Of a stretch of DNA of 64,000 nt, positions 47,637-63,973 are shown piece by piece (positions within the stretch are counted from its first letter, which is position 1; every line of letters begins with the position of its first letter). Made by a program: the position numbers and the translations under genes. This DNA is from Methanonatronarchaeum sp. AMET-Sl. Lineage in GTDB: Archaea > Halobacteriota > Methanonatronarchaeia > Methanonatronarchaeales > Methanonatronarchaeaceae. The notes under the pieces were generated by a model. It had not been told where the DNA came from. It made no database searches and worked only from the letters and a program-made list of their open reading frames with translations. The DNA lies in assembly GCF_029854155.1 (NCBI RefSeq), contig NZ_CP122958.1:486001-550000 (forward strand). Direction: 5' to 3'.

Positions 47637-48761
47637 TTAGGATGGCATTGTTAGTTCTGAGGATTCTTTAACGACTTCTGCAAGGCTGTTTGTTTCTTTG
47701 TATGTCTTGATTTGTCTGTCAGCTCCTGTGTATTTTTGTTTTGTATTTTTTTCGATTAATTTGATTTCTTTTTTTAGGCCTAGGTCTTGAACTGCGTCAT
47801 CTACGAATTCGAGCATTTTGTATATTTCTTTTTGTATTGGTATTTCGTATACTTCTCCGTTTTTTCGTTTTATGAAGGTTCCTTCTAATCCGTCTCTAAG
47901 TGCTCGCCATCGGTTTTCTTTTATTATTTCTTGGTCTAGTTGGTATGGTAGTTGGTCGCCTTGGTTTTGGTAGACTTTTGAGAGTTTGTATACTAATGCT
48001 TGTGTTAATGCTGCTAAGGCGATGCTTTCGTCTATTTTGGTTGGTAGGTCTGCTATTCTTATTTCGACTGTTCCTAAATCGGCTCTTGGCCTGACGTCCC
48101 ACCATATCATTGTAACGTCGTCGATGCTTCCTCCTTTGATTAATCGGTTTTCTACTTTTTTGTAGTGGTTCCATCCTTTGAAGTGCATTGGTAGTCCGGT
48201 TCTTGGGAGGGAGTCGAATATTCTTATTCTTGTTGATTTTAATCCTGTTTCTTCTTTTTGCCAGAAGGGAGAGTTTGTTGATAGTGCTAGGATGTGGGGT
48301 AGGAAGTTTTTTATTGTATTTGTTATGTAGATTGCTTCTTCTTTGTTGTTAACTCCGACGTGGACGTGTTGGCCGAAAATTAGTTCGCGTTTTCCGGTCC
48401 ACCTTAGGTCTTCGAGAACTTCTTTATATCTTTTTTGGTCTGTTACGTCTTGATCTTTCCATTCACCGAATGGATGGGTCCCTGATGCTGCTAATCTGTA
48501 TCCTTTTTGTTTTGTGAATGTTGAAAGTTTGTTTCTGAGTTTCCATATGTTTCCTCTTGCTTCATCTATATCGCTGCAGACATCGGTTGCTATTTCAAGT
48601 ATTGATTGGAATAATTCGGTCCGTAGGTTGTCTCTTATTGGTTCTGCACACTCTAGCATTTCGTCGGCTCGGGAAACAAGGCTCCAGGTATCGGGATCTA
48701 CTATCTGGAATTCTTCTTCAATACCAATGCTATATGGTTCAGATTCGCCGAATTTTGTCAT
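47637..48761 (-). CDS. gshA: GCS2-family glutamate-cysteine ligase (GshA-like)
   Basis: Carboxylate-amine ligase expected to join glutamate to cysteine (γ-glutamylcysteine). 374 aa with [12 protein letters not shown] (~12-23, metal-binding Glu residues), [15 protein letters not shown] (~46-60), [11 protein letters not shown] (~90-100), [12 protein letters not shown] (~128-139), [11 protein letters not shown] (~181-191) and EIRIADLPT (~228). The last ~40 residues are a family-typical charged tail. ATG 48761 has a TATA-like element upstream. In some members of this family the substrate amine differs, so the exact product is not certain. Confidence 0.82.
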   Translation of the reverse strand: MTKFGESEPYSIGIEEEFQIVDPDTWSLVSRADEMLECAEPIRDNLRTELFQSILEIATDVCSDIDEARGNIWKLRNKLSTFTKQKGYRLAASGTHPFGEWKDQDVTDQKRYKEVLEDLRWTGKRELIFGQHVHVGVNNKEEAIYITNTIKNFLPHILALSTNSPFWQKEETGLKSTRIRIFDSLPRTGLPMHFKGWNHYKKVENRLIKGGSIDDVTMIWWDVRPRADLGTVEIRIADLPTKIDESIALAALTQALVYKLSKVYQNQGDQLPYQLDQEIIKENRWRALRDGLEGTFIKRKNGEVYEIPIQKEIYKMLEFVDDAVQDLGLKKEIKLIEKNTKQKYTGADRQIKTYKETNSLAEVVKESSELTMPS

Positions 48762-49096
48762 ATATGTATACCCACAGGGTTTTTTATATCGTTTAAGGGT
48801 TTTAGGTAGTTTTTAAGCGTATATAGTTTTACTCAATTTGGTTGCGGAGTTTTTTAGATACGGTTCCTCTTAAGTGTTTTCCAAAAAAACGATTTTTTAG
48901 GAAATTTTTTTTTAGAAATAAATGTTTTTATCTGGGTTTTGTGGTTGTTTCTTGAGTTCTTTTGATTTAGAATTAGTGTTGTTCTTTGGGTTTATATAAA
49001 AATATTTTAAAAATATTTTAAAAGATAGTATAAAAATAATATAAAAAATAGGGATCTGGTCTGGGAAAACCAGTAAAATTTTCTTTAGAGCGGTAG

Positions 49097-49306
<210 letters not shown>

Positions 49307-49404
49307 GTATTTACACCTCACTTTATGATTTTGCCTCTAACGAATTGATAAATCGTCTTTAGCTTGAAGTTGAATGATTTGTTAGCTACTTAAAACTTTG
49401 GATT

Positions 49405-50009
49405 TCATTTGGGTTTTGTGGTTGTTTTTTGTTGGTTTTGGGTTGGTTCGATTAGTATTGAGTATAGGTTTGTTGTTGGTTTGGGTGGGTTTTGGGTTGT
49501 TCCTTTTGTTATTTCTTCGTCTGGGTATCCTAGTTTGTTTAGTATTGTTATTTGGGCTTTTGTGTTTGTTTGTTTTATTTTGTTGGTTAGTTTCTGTATG
49601 TTTAGGTCTGGGTCGGTTATTAGGAAGACTTTGTTGTTGATTTCTAGTTGTTTTTGTAGTTTTTGATAGTTTCTGGTTCTTCCGTGGAATGATATTGGTG
49701 TTATTTCTGTTTGGCTTTTTTTTAGTTTTGCGCAGGCGTATTGTAGTGATGATATTCCATTGATGATTTCTCCGTTTAGGTATCCGAGGCCGCTTAGCAT
49801 TGGGTCTCCGGTTGATAGTATTATGGTGTTTTTTGGTAGTTGGTTTAGTTTTTTGTAGTTTTTTATGGTTTGGAGGTTGGAGTCGGGGGGGATGTGTTTT
49901 TTTGCTATTTCTATTGCTCTTTTTGAGCCGTGTATGTTTTTTGCTTTTTTTATTGTTTTTATGGCTTTTTCTGTCATCATTCCTGGTGCTATGCCGACTC
50001 CTACTATTT

Positions 50010-50013
<4 letters not shown>
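49405..50013 (-). CDS. cbiE: CbiE, cobalt-precorrin-7 C5-methyltransferase
   Basis: SAM-dependent tetrapyrrole methylase of the anaerobic corrin pathway. 202 aa starting [17 protein letters not shown] (SAM-binding G-rich strand) with [13 protein letters not shown] (~67-79) and ISFHGR (~107). The later part ends in a Gln/Lys/Thr tail. It is the last gene of the cbiT-L-F-G-H-C-D-E operon and overlaps cbiD by 4 nt. Confidence 0.88.
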
Positions 50014-51116
<1,103 letters not shown>

Positions 51117-51120
51117 CTTA

Positions 51121-51747
51121 TCACTCGTTTCTATACATTTCGATTATTCCGTTTATTGTGGTTACGGCCATTGGGGTTCCGCCTTTGCTTCCGGTTATTG
51201 TTATTGATGGTACGTCCATTTGGTCTAGTTTTGCTTTGCTGTCTTGTGCGCCTACGAATCCTACTGGCATTCCTATTACGAGGCGGGGGTCTATTATTCC
51301 TGCGTCCATCATGTCGATTACTGTGAATAATGCGGATGGTGAGTTTCCGATTACGATTATTGATCCGTTTAGTTTTGCTCCGAGTTGTATGAATCCTGCT
51401 GAGGTTCTTGTTATTCCTTCTTTTTCTGCTTTTTCGTCGCCTTTTCCTATTGCTGTGTCTATTTTGGAGTTATGGTCTCTCTGGCTTATTCCTACTTTAA
51501 CCATGTTTATATCTGTGTATATTGGTGATTCGTCTTTGAGAGCGTCTAATCCTGCTTCTATTGGGTTGTTGTTGAATTTTACTAGGTGTTTTATGTCTCC
51601 GTCTCCTGTTGCTATTACGCAGCGTTTTTTTATCTGTCCTTCTGGGCTGTCGTCATCTACTAATCTGCTTGCTATTTTCCAGCTTTCTTGTGCTATTTCT
51701 TCTCCTTCTTCTGAGGAGGCTCCAAAATCAAAGTTTTCAGTAGTCAT
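51121..51747 (-). CDS. cbiC: CbiC, cobalt-precorrin-8 methylmutase
   Basis: 208 aa. Conserved stretches: [20 protein letters not shown] (~39-58), [13 protein letters not shown] (~109-121, with active-site context), [14 protein letters not shown] (~130) and [13 protein letters not shown] (~151). Moves a methyl group from C11 to C12 to give cobyrinate. ATG overlaps the preceding cbiH-like gene by 11 nt. Confidence 0.95.
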   Translation of the reverse strand: MTTENFDFGASSEEGEEIAQESWKIASRLVDDDSPEGQIKKRCVIATGDGDIKHLVKFNNNPIEAGLDALKDESPIYTDINMVKVGISQRDHNSKIDTAIGKGDEKAEKEGITRTSAGFIQLGAKLNGSIIVIGNSPSALFTVIDMMDAGIIDPRLVIGMPVGFVGAQDSKAKLDQMDVPSITITGSKGGTPMAVTTINGIIEMYRNE

Positions 51748-53143
51748 ATTTATCTTTATATCCTCTTCTGGTTATTATAACGTTCCTTTTTTTCCATATA
51801 TATGAATTTGAGTTTGGTATTAGGGTTGTGTGGTTTTGGTCGTTGTTTAGTTTTGTTGTGTCGAGGTTTCTATTTGTTGTTATCAATATTTTTTGGTTTT
51901 CTCTGGTGATGTTTTGGCCGATTGCGATTGGCCTGTCTTTGGGTAGTGTTTTTTGTATTTGTTTTATGTGTTTGGGGGATGTGTTGTATATTCCGAGAGC
52001 GTAATCTGTTTTTAGGGCTTTTTTGGTGGTTTCTAGCCAGTTTTTTTGTGTTGTGGTTTTTATCATGAAGTCGTTTATTATTGGGGCGCCTGTTTTTGCT
52101 GCTAGGGCTTGGTATGCGGTTATTCCGGGTGTTGTTCTGGTTGTTTTGTTGTGTTTTTGTTTATGGCCGTATATGCTGGGGTCTCCTCCTGATAGGATGG
52201 TGGTGTTTTGGTCTGCTTTTTTTATTCTGGTTTTTATTCTTTCTTTGTAGTTTAGGTGTTGGTGTGTTTCTAGTTCTTGGTTTTTTAGTATGGGTTTTAG
52301 TTGGTTTATGTATCTTTGTGGACCGTATATTGTTTTTGAGTTTTTGATTTGTTTTTCGGCTTTCTTTGTTAGGTGTTCGGGGTTTCCTGGTCCTATTCCG
52401 ATTATTTCTGGGTTTTCTGGGTCTTGGTTTTTTTGTGGTGTTAGTTCTGAGTTTTGGGAGCCGATTATTATGAGTGTTCGCATTCCTATTTTGTTGTATT
52501 CTTTGTTTTTTTGTAGTTGTTTGAGTGTGGTTTTCTGGATTTTTTGGTTTTCTCTGGCTATGTTTTTGGCTATTATTGCTTCTGTTTCTGGTTGTCTGTG
52601 TTTGTTGTATATTTGGAGTGTTTTGCGTAGGTTTTCTTTTCTTTTGTGGCTTCTGGGGTTGTAGAATACTGTTGTTATGTCTTGTTTTGCTGCGGTTTCG
52701 GCTCGCTGTGTTATGTCTTTCCAGGGGGTTAGGAGGTCGCTCATGCTTATGCAGCAGACTCCGTTGTTGTATGGGTTTTTTAGTAATGATCCTGCTGCTG
52801 CGAAGGCTGTTACTCCTGGTATTATCTCTATTTCGCCTTGGTATCTCTGTTTTTCTGCTATTTCCATTGTGATGCCGGCTATTCCATAGATGTTGGGGTC
52901 TCCACCGCTTATTATTGATACTGTTTTGTTTTTGGCTTCTTTTACTGCTTTTTCGGCGCGTTCTACTTCGCCTTTCATTCCGGTTCCAATTGTTTTTTTA
53001 TCTGTTGTGTGGTTTTTTATGAAGTTTAGGTATGTTTTGTATCCTACTACTACTTCTGAGTTTTTTATTGCGTTTATTGCTTTTTTTGTCATGTATTTTG
53101 TTTTTCCAGGCCCTATGCCTACTATAAATAGTTTTCCTGTCAT
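51737..53143 (-). CDS. cbiH: CbiH fused to a second CbiH-like methylase domain
   Basis: 468 aa, about twice a single tetrapyrrole methylase. Domain 1 (~1-235) is CbiH, precorrin-3B C17-methyltransferase: [46 protein letters not shown] and FYNPRS. Domain 2 (~243-468) repeats the fold: [52 protein letters not shown] and a CbiH-like end ITRRGY. The domain 1 end lacks the RGY motif. The second may do another methylation or be structural; CbiJ-like Rossmann motifs are absent. Lies 3 nt after cbiG and overlaps cbiC. Confidence 0.9.
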   Translation of the reverse strand: MTGKLFIVGIGPGKTKYMTKKAINAIKNSEVVVGYKTYLNFIKNHTTDKKTIGTGMKGEVERAEKAVKEAKNKTVSIISGGDPNIYGIAGITMEIAEKQRYQGEIEIIPGVTAFAAAGSLLKNPYNNGVCCISMSDLLTPWKDITQRAETAAKQDITTVFYNPRSHKRKENLRKTLQIYNKHRQPETEAIIAKNIARENQKIQKTTLKQLQKNKEYNKIGMRTLIIIGSQNSELTPQKNQDPENPEIIGIGPGNPEHLTKKAEKQIKNSKTIYGPQRYINQLKPILKNQELETHQHLNYKERIKTRIKKADQNTTILSGGDPSIYGHKQKHNKTTRTTPGITAYQALAAKTGAPIINDFMIKTTTQKNWLETTKKALKTDYALGIYNTSPKHIKQIQKTLPKDRPIAIGQNITRENQKILITTNRNLDTTKLNNDQNHTTLIPNSNSYIWKKRNVIITRRGYKDKYDY

Positions 53144-53145
53144 TA

Positions 53146-53893
<748 letters not shown>

Positions 53894-54039
53894 TATGTAG
53901 ATGTGGGTTTCGTTTTTGTTGTTTGTTTTGAAGTCGTGTTTTTTGTATGGGGTTAGTTGGGTTTTGTTTTGTTTGTTTTGGAGTGCTTTTTTTATTTTTT
54001 CTGCTTGTTTTCTGTCTCTTTTGAAGTGGATTATTTTAT

Positions 54040-54744
<705 letters not shown>

Positions 54745-54771
54745 TTTAAGTTCTCCTTTTTTTATTCTGGT

Positions 54772-55901
<1,130 letters not shown>

Positions 55902-56089
55902 TTTATTTCTCTTTCCTCAGGTTTTTCTCCCTATTTATTGGAGGGGGTTTATTATTTTTCTTGTTTGTGTTTTTGGGTTGTGTTTTTGGTTTTGGGGTTT
56001 GTTTTTTACCAAAAGACTTAAAAACAAAAACACTTAAAACTAAGTTGAATATTTTAAGATTTAATTGAATATTTTTTTGGAGGAAAATA

Positions 56090-56728
56090 ATGCATATCGC
56101 AGATGGCGTACTCGCAGACCCTGTATGGATCGCAGGCATAATAATCACATTAATCCTAGTAATATGGTCCTTAAAAACAATCGACCGCGACGACATCCCC
56201 CGAATAGCTTTGATAACCGCAGCACTATTCGTCATAACATACATACACATCCCAGTAGGTGGATCCTCAGCACACCTAACAATGGCTGGAGCACTAGGCA
56301 TATTACTAGGAAGCCAAGCATACCTCTCAGCAACAATCATAATAATACTACACGCAGTCACAGGCCACGGAGGAATAACAACCATCGGCATAAACACTGT
56401 ATTCATGGGGATACCAGCTTTAATAGCATACTACCTATACATAAACGGACTCAACCTAATCAATAGAGAACAGGCAGAAGCAATAGTAGGCGGAATAGTA
56501 TCTGGAATAGGAGTAATCCTCGTAGTGCTACTCGCAGTGGCAGCATTAATTATATCAGAGCCATTTGTGGGGGCAGGTCTAACCGAGATGGCATACAGCT
56601 TAGCATTGCTGCACTCACCAATAATATTACTGGAGGGAATCGTTCTGGGTGTTGTAATAGGATATTTAGCAAAAGTGAAACCGGAAATGCTTGTTAAAAC
56701 AAAACAAAAAACAAGACCAATTAATTAA
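56090..56728 (+). CDS. cbiM: CbiM, S-component of cobalt ECF transporter
   Basis: 212 aa. The N-terminus [13 protein letters not shown] is the metal-binding end of CbiM (His2 with the free amino group). Six or so membrane segments follow, with [17 protein letters not shown] and [23 protein letters not shown] 56090 has GGAGGAAA upstream. No cbiN gene follows. The 56729-56977 gap has a T-rich stretch after cbiM that may end its transcript and TATA-like AAATATATATTG at ~56910 before cbiQ. Confidence 0.95.
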   Translation: MHIADGVLADPVWIAGIIITLILVIWSLKTIDRDDIPRIALITAALFVITYIHIPVGGSSAHLTMAGALGILLGSQAYLSATIIIILHAVTGHGGITTIGINTVFMGIPALIAYYLYINGLNLINREQAEAIVGGIVSGIGVILVVLLAVAALIISEPFVGAGLTEMAYSLALLHSPIILLEGIVLGVVIGYLAKVKPEMLVKTKQKTRPIN

Positions 56729-56977
56729 TTTTGATGAAGGTGTTGGGAACCAAAAAAACCCGCCCCCTATTTCCTCTTTTTTTGTGGAGGGAGGTTGGGT
56801 AGAGGATTCTCCTATCTTTTTTATTACCCACCCCCTCATTATCTAATAAACTTTTTTATAACCTTGGGTTAACGCTGAAAACACTAGTTTTATTAGTTCA
56901 GTAGAGTTAAATATATATTGCAAAAATTCAAAACACCTTGATGAAGTTATTTTCCGGACAGGATGGTTGGATAAAAA

Positions 56978-57727
56978 ATGAAACACAAAAACCTATATAT
57001 CGGTGGGGATTCATTCCTCCATAAATTCAACCCTAAAACCAAAATCATCTCCGCATTAATCCTAATACTATCCATAGTTCTATTACAAAACATAATACCC
57101 CTCACAATCGCATTATCACTAGTTTTCACTGCAGCCATACTGTCCGGATTACCAATAAAAAAACTACTCAACCGCCTAAAATGGATATTCATGTTCATGG
57201 CAGCCATCTTCATATTCGTACCATTCTTCACCCCCGGAGAAACAGCATTCACAATACTATTCCTAACAGCAACCTACGAAGGCCTCACAACTGCCTCAAT
57301 AATAAGCCTAAAAATGCTGACAATAATGACATTATCGATGGCTGTAATAATGACAACAAAATTTGAGGAAATACTCAGATCACTAAGCGAATTAGGCGTA
57401 CCAAAAACATTCATAGAGATCTTCTTCCTAACATACAAATACATATTCGTAATATTCGAAGAAACAGAAAAATCGATGATGTCAGCAAAAAGCCGTGGAT
57501 ACCAACTCAGCCCAAAACCCTCAAAACTCAAAGTACTTGGCAACCTAATAGGAATGATATTTGTAAGAAGCTTCGACAGAAGCCAGAGAGTACATAAAGC
57601 AATGATGGCAAGAGGATACAGAGGAAAAATGGTAACCACAATAGACAGAAACATAGGGATAACAAACAGCGACCTAGCAATGTCCTTCTCATCAATCGCA
57701 TTAGCAATACTCCTCCACCTAATTTAA
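56978..57727 (+). CDS. cbiQ: CbiQ, EcfT-type transmembrane subunit
   Basis: 249 aa with about six membrane segments. Coupling motif KSRGYQL (~171) and AMMARGYRG (~208) match the two Ala/Ser-Arg-Gly signatures of EcfT that touch the ATPases. The short gap to cbiO (18 bp) and order M-Q-O define a CbiMQO cobalt uptake system for the adjacent corrin genes. ATG 56978 lacks a strong ribosome site. Confidence 0.92.
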   Translation: MKHKNLYIGGDSFLHKFNPKTKIISALILILSIVLLQNIIPLTIALSLVFTAAILSGLPIKKLLNRLKWIFMFMAAIFIFVPFFTPGETAFTILFLTATYEGLTTASIISLKMLTIMTLSMAVIMTTKFEEILRSLSELGVPKTFIEIFFLTYKYIFVIFEETEKSMMSAKSRGYQLSPKPSKLKVLGNLIGMIFVRSFDRSQRVHKAMMARGYRGKMVTTIDRNIGITNSDLAMSFSSIALAILLHLI

Positions 57728-57745
57728 ACATGGAGAAGTGGAACA

Positions 57746-58507
57746 TTGGAACCCCCAGCAATCGAAATAAAAAACCTAAGCTATAGATACGAAGACGGAA
57801 CCAAAGGACTAAACCACGTCACACTAGACATACAAAAAGGCGAATCAATAGCCTTGTTAGGACCAAACGGAGCCGGAAAATCAACACTCCTCCAATGCAT
57901 ACCACACATACTAAAACCAACAAAAGGAGAAATCAAGGTACTCGGACAGAAAGTTCAAGACAACGAATCATGGGTTAGAAGAAAAGTCAGCATAGTTTTC
58001 CAAGACCCACACGACCAACTATTTATGCCCACAGTATTCGAAGACGTTGCATTCGGCCCAATGCAACTCGAAATATGCAACAAAAACTCAATAAATGAAG
58101 TAGTTAGAGAATCACTAAAAAAAGTCGGATTAATGGGAAAAGAAGAAAAAGGATCACACGACCTAAGTTTCGGACAAAAAAAACGAATCGCAGTAGCCAC
58201 AGTACTATCAATGAACCCCGAAATCGTCTTACTAGACGAACCCGTATCAAACCTCGATCCAGGCGCAAGAGAAAACATGATAGAACTACTCCAACAAATA
58301 GACAAAACCAAAATAATCGCATCAAACGACATCGAAATGGTACTACAAACCTGCAACAAAGCAATAATACTACAAAACGGAGAACTCAAAAACCAAGGAC
58401 CAGCCAAAGAACTACTAACCGACAACCAACTACTAAAACAATACGGATTAAGAGTCCCCTCAATAATAAAAGCCCTAGGAAAAGAAGGACTCAAACACCT
58501 AAAATAA
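57746..58507 (+). CDS. cbiO: CbiO, ATPase of cobalt ECF transporter
   Basis: 253 aa ABC ATPase. Walker A GPNGAGKS (~39-46), Q-loop [10 protein letters not shown] (~84), signature DLSFGQKKR (~138-146, the usual Phe variant of CbiO), Walker [14 protein letters not shown] (~160-172) and an Asn-Asp in the H-loop position (SNDIEMV). Start is TTG 57746, with GGAGAAG upstream. A single ATPase would work as a homodimer. Confidence 0.95.
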   Translation: MEPPAIEIKNLSYRYEDGTKGLNHVTLDIQKGESIALLGPNGAGKSTLLQCIPHILKPTKGEIKVLGQKVQDNESWVRRKVSIVFQDPHDQLFMPTVFEDVAFGPMQLEICNKNSINEVVRESLKKVGLMGKEEKGSHDLSFGQKKRIAVATVLSMNPEIVLLDEPVSNLDPGARENMIELLQQIDKTKIIASNDIEMVLQTCNKAIILQNGELKNQGPAKELLTDNQLLKQYGLRVPSIIKALGKEGLKHLK

Positions 58508-58588
58508 CCCAAACCCAAACAGAATCTTTTCTATTTTTTTAGGTAGATTTAGTTTAAACAGAGACAATTAACTAAATAGGTGATTATT

Positions 58589-59908
58589 TTGAAGGTTCCC
58601 TCAGTAATGACAATCGCCGGCTCCGATTCAGGCGGTGGAGCAGGTATACAAGCAGACCTCAAGACATTTGCAGCACTAGGTGTTCACGGTTGTTCAACAA
58701 TCACATCAGTAACCAGTCAAAACACAGAGACCGTAACCAATATCCATGACCTACCTCCAGAAAACATCAAAACACAGATAGAGACCGTTCTAAACGACAT
58801 AGACATCAAAGCAATTAAAATAGGAATGCTTCACAACGAAGCGATAGTTAAAACAGTATACAACACACTAAAAAACAGAGACATATACATAGTTCTCGAC
58901 CCAGTTATGATTTCAGAAGGAGGGGACCCATTAGTTACAGAAGGAAGCCTAAGGACAATAAAAACATTAATGCTCGAGATATCAGACCTAATAACCCCAA
59001 ACAAGGAAGAAGCAATCGAACTCAGTGGAAAAGAAATCAAGACAAAAAAAGACATACACAACGCACTAGAAAAAATATGGAACAAAGGCCCAGAAACAAT
59101 CGTTATAACCGGCGGCCACATAAATGGAGACGACTACGTATACAATGGAAAAAAACACCACACATACAAAGGAAGTCTACTTGATATACAATCACATGGC
59201 TCTGGATGCACTTTTTCTTCCGCAATAACTGCCTACATCGCCAAAGGCAATAAACCAAAAAAAGCAATAAAAAAAGCTAAAAAATTCACCACACAAGCAA
59301 TTAAAAACGGAGATAAAATAGGCCAAGGAAACATACCAGTAAACCCAATTACAGAAACCCTAAAACAATCAACCAAATATAAAACCCAGAAAACACATTC
59401 AAAAGCTCTAAAAAAATATATTAAAGCAAACCCAACAAACCTAATCCCAGAGGTCGGGTCAAACATAGGAATGGCCACCAAAAACCCACAAGGCCCAGAA
59501 GACATAATAGCAATACCAGGCAGAATAGTAAAAACAGAAAACAAAGTAAAGCCGGTTGGATGTCCAAAATACGGTGCATCAAGCCACGTTGCAAGAATAA
59601 TCACAACCGTAATGAAACACAACCCCCGGATCCGGGGTGCCCTTAACATAAAATACAGCAAAGAAATAATCGACATCGCCAACGAAATCGGTATGAAAAC
59701 AACATCTTTCAAAAGAAAAAACGTACCTGAAGACGATACAATGTCACATGGAACCGATAAAGCAATAAAAAAACACAAATCGATTCCAGACCTCATTTAT
59801 GATACAGGCGGCCACGGCAAAGAACCAATGATAAGAATCCTTGGACATGATGCAGTTGAAGCGGTATCAAAAGCCATAAAAATATCAAAAAAACACAATG
59901 AGAGGTAA
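58589..59908 (+). CDS. thiDN: ThiD-ThiN fusion: HMP(-P) kinase and thiamine-phosphate synthase
   Basis: 439 aa. N-terminal ~260 residues are Thi[21 protein letters not shown] (~7-26), [10 protein letters not shown] (~106-115), [12 protein letters not shown] (~136) and a [12 protein letters not shown] anion hole (~206-217). The C-terminal ~180 are the archaeal ThiN domain, with [33 protein letters not shown] and [17 protein letters not shown] chose TTG 58589 because GGTGAT lies just upstream; GTG 58580 overlaps that site. Confidence 0.93.
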   Translation: MKVPSVMTIAGSDSGGGAGIQADLKTFAALGVHGCSTITSVTSQNTETVTNIHDLPPENIKTQIETVLNDIDIKAIKIGMLHNEAIVKTVYNTLKNRDIYIVLDPVMISEGGDPLVTEGSLRTIKTLMLEISDLITPNKEEAIELSGKEIKTKKDIHNALEKIWNKGPETIVITGGHINGDDYVYNGKKHHTYKGSLLDIQSHGSGCTFSSAITAYIAKGNKPKKAIKKAKKFTTQAIKNGDKIGQGNIPVNPITETLKQSTKYKTQKTHSKALKKYIKANPTNLIPEVGSNIGMATKNPQGPEDIIAIPGRIVKTENKVKPVGCPKYGASSHVARIITTVMKHNPRIRGALNIKYSKEIIDIANEIGMKTTSFKRKNVPEDDTMSHGTDKAIKKHKSIPDLIYDTGGHGKEPMIRILGHDAVEAVSKAIKISKKHNER

Positions 59909-59964
59909 AGTGACCTCTTACCTGAAGAGAAAGAAGCCTTAGTCCTGAAGTTAGATAAAAATAC

Positions 59965-60429
59965 TTATTTTATGTGTTCAGAGATATATTGGTCGAGAAC
60001 ACGTTCACAATATACACACCGAAGCTTAACAGGGTTGGTTGTTACAACCTGGAACTCTGAGTTTATCGGTTCCTCAGTATTCGATATACAGTTACGGTTA
60101 GGACATCTAACCACGCCCTCTATCTGTCTGGGCAAATGAACCTTATTCTTTTCAATAACCTCATAATCACGTATTATGTTTATAGTTCCCTTTGGAGCTA
60201 TTAAAGCTATTTTATCAACCTCATCAGAAGCAAGCTCCCTACCTTCAACCTTAACAATGTCCTTGGTCCCGGTTCTATTCGAAGGTACATTCATTGCAAT
60301 AGAAACAATATCCTCTGTCCCTTCATCGATACCAAGTATCCGAACAACCTTTAATGCCGACCCAGCAGTAATGTGATCTATCACAGTTCCATCTCTAATC
60401 GTTCCAACTCGAAGCTTCTTATCATCCAT
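59965..60429 (-). CDS. pyrI: PyrI, aspartate carbamoyltransferase regulatory chain
   Basis: 154 aa. N-terminal allosteric domain ([20 protein letters not shown]…) binds nucleotides. The C-terminal zinc domain shows four cysteines CPNRNC (~109) and CVYC (~133-136). Start ATG 60429 (MDDKK) fits normal length; GTG 60441 is possible. It overlaps the pyrB stop by 8 nt, giving a coupled pyrBI pair. Confidence 0.95.
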   Translation of the reverse strand: MDDKKLRVGTIRDGTVIDHITAGSALKVVRILGIDEGTEDIVSIAMNVPSNRTGTKDIVKVEGRELASDEVDKIALIAPKGTINIIRDYEVIEKNKVHLPRQIEGVVRCPNRNCISNTEEPINSEFQVVTTNPVKLRCVYCERVLDQYISEHIK

Positions 60430-61345
60430 CAACAACACCACCTAAAATCATCTCCAACAACGCCATACGAATAAAAACACCGTTAGCCGATTGTTCAAAA
60501 TAAGATGCAAACTCCATTTCATCAACCTCTGGATCAATCTCATCAACCCGTGGTAACGGATGCATCAAAATCAAGTCCTCTCTAGCATCACCCAAAACCT
60601 CTTTATCGATTTTATAACTCCCTGAAACCTTTTCATATTCATTTGGGTCAGCAAACCTCTCTTTCTGTATTCTGGTCGCATAAAGAATATCTATTTCACC
60701 TATAACCTCCATAAGAGAATCAGTCTTATAGATCTCTGCAGTATTTCTTTTTATATCCTCCAATATTTCAGTTCTAATTTCAAGTTGGGGTGGGGAGATT
60801 AGAAACAGATTGACATCGAACATCGATAGAGGTATAACAAGGGAGTGAACGGTTCGTCCATACTTCAAATCACCTAAAACAGCTATGTTCAAACCATCAA
60901 TCTTACCCCTCTCCTTCCAGATAGTATATAAATCAGTCAAAGTCTGGGTTGGATGTTCATTAGAACCATCACCAGCGTTTATTACCGGAGAGTCCGTGAA
61001 TCGAGCAGCCATCTTAGCCGCCCCATCCTTTGGATGTCTCAAAACCAAGGCATCTGCATAACCCTCAATCACACGAACAGTATCCGCCAACGTCTCCCCC
61101 TTCTTTATACTAGAGGCATCAACAGAATCAATTGAAATAACCTCGCCTCCAAGCCTTTTCATAGCGGTCTCAAAAGACAGTTTAGTTCGAGTACTTGGCT
61201 CAAAAAACAAGTTGGCTAAAACCAAACCAGACAAATCATTAACAGGCCCCTCCTCCTCAACCTCTCTAGCATGAGACAACACCTCGAACACCCCGTCCTT
61301 ACTAAAATCCTGCATCGAAATTATATCGCTACCACTAAAATTCAT
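60422..61345 (-). CDS. pyrB: PyrB, aspartate carbamoyltransferase catalytic chain
   Basis: 307 aa from ATG 61345, where the family normally begins ([16 protein letters not shown]). Carbamoyl-phosphate loop [13 protein letters not shown] (~47-59), [25 protein letters not shown] (~124), [13 protein letters not shown] (~153) and [11 protein letters not shown] (~261) are all intact. The frame is open to 61384, but that part contains a TATA-like TTTAAATTATATAT that probably is the promoter. Confidence 0.95.
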   Translation of the reverse strand: MNFSGSDIISMQDFSKDGVFEVLSHAREVEEEGPVNDLSGLVLANLFFEPSTRTKLSFETAMKRLGGEVISIDSVDASSIKKGETLADTVRVIEGYADALVLRHPKDGAAKMAARFTDSPVINAGDGSNEHPTQTLTDLYTIWKERGKIDGLNIAVLGDLKYGRTVHSLVIPLSMFDVNLFLISPPQLEIRTEILEDIKRNTAEIYKTDSLMEVIGEIDILYATRIQKERFADPNEYEKVSGSYKIDKEVLGDAREDLILMHPLPRVDEIDPEVDEMEFASYFEQSANGVFIRMALLEMILGGVVDG

Positions 61346-61410
61346 ACCATCCACACCAAACATCAATATATAATTTAAATCCATACCTTAAATCTATACC
61401 TTAAATCTTA

Positions 61411-61446
61411 CTTGACATCCTCCCGCGCCTAAAGACGGGGGTATGC
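61411..61446 (-). mobile_element. IS200/IS605-like element end (orphan)
   Basis: On the minus strand a GC-rich imperfect hairpin is followed by GGGAGGATGTCAAG, the form of the end of archaeal IS605-type elements. No tnpA or tnpB is in the window, so this is a relic end or a solo miniature copy. It lies just upstream of the pyrB promoter. The following 61447-61521 hold no gene. Confidence 0.6.
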
Positions 61447-61521
61447 TTTCGACTATGTATCAAAAACCCATTACACCCAAACAACTAAACATTTTTCCAC
61501 AAACCCATCGCTTTTCCATTG

Positions 61522-61737
61522 TCATTGTTCTTTTTCATTACTGGGGGAGACAAATTCAAACAAAAATATAATCCCCAAAATCGATATGAAGAAAGCTGGG
61601 GCAAGTAAAAAATCATTATCAAGCTCTATAAACCAACCTATAAACACAGAGAGATAAGACATAAAAAACCCAACGAAGATCAATATAAATGACAAGTTTT
61701 TAAGGTTTTTTTCATCACTAAAATACTTTTTAAACAC
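61522..61737 (-). CDS. 71-aa two-helix membrane protein
   Basis: Lys-rich N-terminus (FKKYFSDEKNLKN), two hydrophobic segments (~15-37 and ~43-62) and an acidic tail (SPSNEKEQ). It follows the DUF389 gene by 20 bp on the same strand and may be its small partner. No family is recognised. Confidence 0.6.
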   Translation of the reverse strand: MFKKYFSDEKNLKNLSFILIFVGFFMSYLSVFIGWFIELDNDFLLAPAFFISILGIIFLFEFVSPSNEKEQ

Positions 61738-61757
61738 CTAACAACCCCCTAAATGGC

Positions 61758-63032
61758 TCAAAGAACCTGTATTACTTCTACAGTTAATTCAAGTTCCTTA
61801 CCGGTCTCTAAATAAATTATATCGCTTAACTCAGATTTAATATCATCCGGTGGTGGACCATGTGAATAAATCGAAATGGTTATTGAAACAGGTTCTTCAA
61901 ACAAAATATAATAACTATCATACCCCATTTCAAGCTCTTTAAACTCAAGTTCATCATACCCCTCTAAAACCTCTTCAACTACACCCTCAACCTCCCCTTC
62001 AAAAGCAGCGTTAGAATACATGTTATAAGAAACACCGACCACCATTGTACTGGCAAGGCCAATTAAAACTACGTAAACAATGCTTACTCTAACAAGGTCA
62101 CGTTTAACCCATATTTGCTTATAATACTCACTAGGTAGGTAACCTTGATATCTAAGGGTTAATGTACCCGATAGATTAAGAAACAGTACATTTACTGCAA
62201 GCAATATTGAAGCTCCAACAGCTATCAAAGGATCGCCCAAAGCAATCCCTATCCCTGCCACAGATGCCGGTGGGATAAGAGCAACAGCAATCATGACTCC
62301 AACAAGAGCCGTACTCAATCCAACAGTAAGTGAAAGTGCTCCAGCAATTCCAGATCCAATCGCTATAGCGATACTTAAAAACGTTGGATATATTCTCTCA
62401 ATTATCTCATCAACCAACATTGGGTCGTAGATTGGAGATACCAAATTAAATTTAAAAGCAATCCAAGCAAAAATCGCTGAAGAAATAACTGCAATTAGAA
62501 CACCCAAAACTTCAGAAAAAATTGCCTCCCGAAATAAATCCCTGTCTGCAAGCACAGTCCCGACCCCAGACGCAACAGCAGGACCTAGAATAGGAGCTAT
62601 AACCATCGAGCCGACAACAACTGCCGTACTGTTAATAAGTATACCACAAGTAGCTATTACCGAAGAAACAATCGTTAGAATTAGATAACTAGGAGTTAAC
62701 TTAGCCATCTCACTGGTCTGAGCCTTCAACTCATCACGAGAAATCCGGTCTTGCTCTTCCTCCCTAGCCTCCTCTTTAATATCTTCAGCCTCTGCTGAAA
62801 GAAAAACCTCCACAGTCGCCACTGAAAGCCAGCCCTCTTTCTCCACTCCAGCCTCACATAACGCCTCAGTTACCTCCTCAACCTTTTCTTTCGGAACAAG
62901 CGCCCTAATAAGCATCTCCTGATCTTCAGTTTTTAAAACTAAAGACCGCTCAACACTCTCTTCACCCAAAATGGAGAGAACCTCATCCTTCATATCCGAG
63001 GGTACCTTGACTTCAATTGTGCGGAAAGTCAT
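61758..63032 (-). CDS. DUF389 (TIGR00341-type) membrane protein
   Basis: 424 aa. N-terminal ~90 residues form a soluble α/β domain ([20 protein letters not shown]). Then come about six membrane segments with the family block [18 protein letters not shown] (~141-158) and [18 protein letters not shown] (~250-267). The C-terminal ~90 residues are acidic and soluble. Related proteins are of unknown transport role. ATG 63032; upstream 63033-63163 has no gene. Confidence 0.88.
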   Translation of the reverse strand: MTFRTIEVKVPSDMKDEVLSILGEESVERSLVLKTEDQEMLIRALVPKEKVEEVTEALCEAGVEKEGWLSVATVEVFLSAEAEDIKEEAREEEQDRISRDELKAQTSEMAKLTPSYLILTIVSSVIATCGILINSTAVVVGSMVIAPILGPAVASGVGTVLADRDLFREAIFSEVLGVLIAVISSAIFAWIAFKFNLVSPIYDPMLVDEIIERIYPTFLSIAIAIGSGIAGALSLTVGLSTALVGVMIAVALIPPASVAGIGIALGDPLIAVGASILLAVNVLFLNLSGTLTLRYQGYLPSEYYKQIWVKRDLVRVSIVYVVLIGLASTMVVGVSYNMYSNAAFEGEVEGVVEEVLEGYDELEFKELEMGYDSYYILFEEPVSITISIYSHGPPPDDIKSELSDIIYLETGKELELTVEVIQVL

Positions 63033-63163
63033 TTATACTCCAATAATAAACTTCGAACAAACGCTAATAAAACTATGTCCAAAAATATCAAATAACGGCC
63101 AAACGATCCTCAAAGACGTTTGGCCCCCGACAAATCCAACTAAATCGATTCAGTCTTCAAGAT

Positions 63164-63515
<352 letters not shown>

Positions 63516-63517
63516 TA

Positions 63518-63973
<456 letters not shown>

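Noticed and set aside
55902..56089. Cobalamin riboswitch between cbiT and cbiM
   Set aside because: I see no B12-box or conserved structure; the region is T- and A-rich promoter-like sequence.
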